Assembly: GCA_937965925.1 (NCBI GenBank)
Contig: CALCME010000039.1
Span: forward strand, 1 to 6,529
Direction: 5' to 3'
Length of the DNA: 6,529 nt
From: Candidatus Absconditabacterales bacterium
Lineage (GTDB): Bacteria > Patescibacteriota > Gracilibacteria > Absconditabacterales > Absconditicoccaceae
Positions 6,085-6,529 of the stretch are shown piece after piece (the first letter of the stretch is position 1; every line of letters starts with the position of its first letter). The notes below the pieces were generated by a model. The model saw only the letters and a program-made list of their open reading frames with translations. It was not told where the DNA came from and did no database searches. A program made the position numbers and the translations under genes.

Positions 6085-6529
6085 TTATGGAGTAAGAGGT
6101 AAAATGGAATTCTCACATCAGCAATTTGTACTACATCGTGTATCGATCAGGACTCAGTCGTCATCTCTGTACTCGTAACAGCATTGGGTATATTTCTTCT
6201 GAAGTTTCTTTTTAGATCTATGAATGATAACTTTTATATTACTTACTAATTCTCCTGTTCTTTCTGAGATGATTTTATAGGAATCCCCATTAAGATATCC
6301 ATTGAGAATCGTTTTCTCCTTCTGAGAAAAACTAGCAATCATTGGAATGAGACAGCTCGAAATGTTTCTTGCCAGAACTGCATGAGATGAATCATTTTGT
6401 TGTTCTACTCACTCCCAAAATTGCTCATCCATATTCTGCACACGTCCAGTACGTTCTGAGCGATATCGATCTATAATCGTATGCTGGGTAATACGATAGA
6501 TTCGCTGTTTCAGATGACGAACATCGCGC
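6085..6529 (-). CDS. ECF sigma factor with cysteine-rich tail (N-terminus outside window)
   Basis: The visible 147 residues cover the end of region 2 (I-Y-R-I-T-Q-H-T-I-I-D-R-Y-R-S), a linker, and region 4. Region 4 includes C-L-I-P-M-I-A-S-F, then G-D-S-Y-K-I-I-S-E-R-T-G and a recognition helix ending H-R-S-K-K-K-L, which would bind the -35 element. After it comes a short tail with five cysteines spaced CC-x14-C-x3-C-x-C; the Gly between the last two is UGA. Such tails occur in SigZ-like and copper-responsive CorE-type ECF factors, where the cysteines bind metal and control activity without a separate anti-sigma protein. Three in-frame UGAs occur, one of which would cut off the tail under the standard code. 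The TAA at 6087-6085 lies 2 nt before the oxidase ATG, so the factor probably controls that gene and itself. Copper as the signal is inference. Confidence 0.85.

Noticed and set aside
356..6529. Genes read as pseudogenes full of stop codons
   Set aside because: All the interruptions are UGA. TAA and TAG occur only at the ends, and no frameshift is needed. Decay would scatter all three stops and indels.

Overview
The window reads sensibly only if UGA is translated as glycine (translation table 25). Every real gene here looks shattered under the standard code, but becomes one full-length, recognisable protein once UGA = Gly. The recoded codons fall on glycines that define families: Gly1 of the adenylate kinase P-loop, the D-T-G-S-M-Y-R and G-R-D-x-G-T motifs of cytidylate kinase, and both glycines of G-P-V-G in a ferredoxin reductase. 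With AT-rich DNA and TAA/TAG stops only, this points to Candidatus Gracilibacteria (BD1-5) or Absconditabacteria (SR1) of the Patescibacteria/CPR. Standard-code gene calls in this window are therefore mostly fragments or shadows.

Layout. Bases 1-355 hold at most the tail of an upstream plus-strand gene, a likely terminator, and a perfect consensus promoter (TTGACA, 17 bp, TATAAT at 289-317). The plus strand then carries a membrane-anchored or secreted putative zinc metalloprotease (356-1339) and, after a 109-bp spacer with a candidate promoter, a ferredoxin-NADP reductase-like flavoprotein (1449-2171). The rest is on the minus strand and converges on these genes. In transcription order it is: an ECF sigma factor with a cysteine-rich tail (window edge to 6085), a 766-residue membrane-anchored multicopper oxidase (6082-3782), a duplicated scrap of a multicopper-oxidase C-terminus (3721-3659), a strong hairpin terminator (3608-3580), adenylate kinase (3555-2995) and cytidylate kinase (2968-2291).

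How the genes may work together. The sigma factor and the oxidase are separated by 2 nt and are almost certainly co-transcribed. ECF sigma factors with C-terminal cysteine clusters (CorE type) are known to respond to copper and to control multicopper oxidases, so this pair looks like a compact copper sensing and detoxification (or oxygen-consuming) module in a streamlined CPR genome. The oxidase has an unusual build: a duplicated two-helix membrane unit plus a fifth helix, a His/Asp/Glu-rich linker, a Cys/Met module, then three cupredoxin domains with all four copper motifs intact. The two nucleotide kinases downstream form a housekeeping pair. None of the five visible starts has a clear Shine-Dalgarno sequence.
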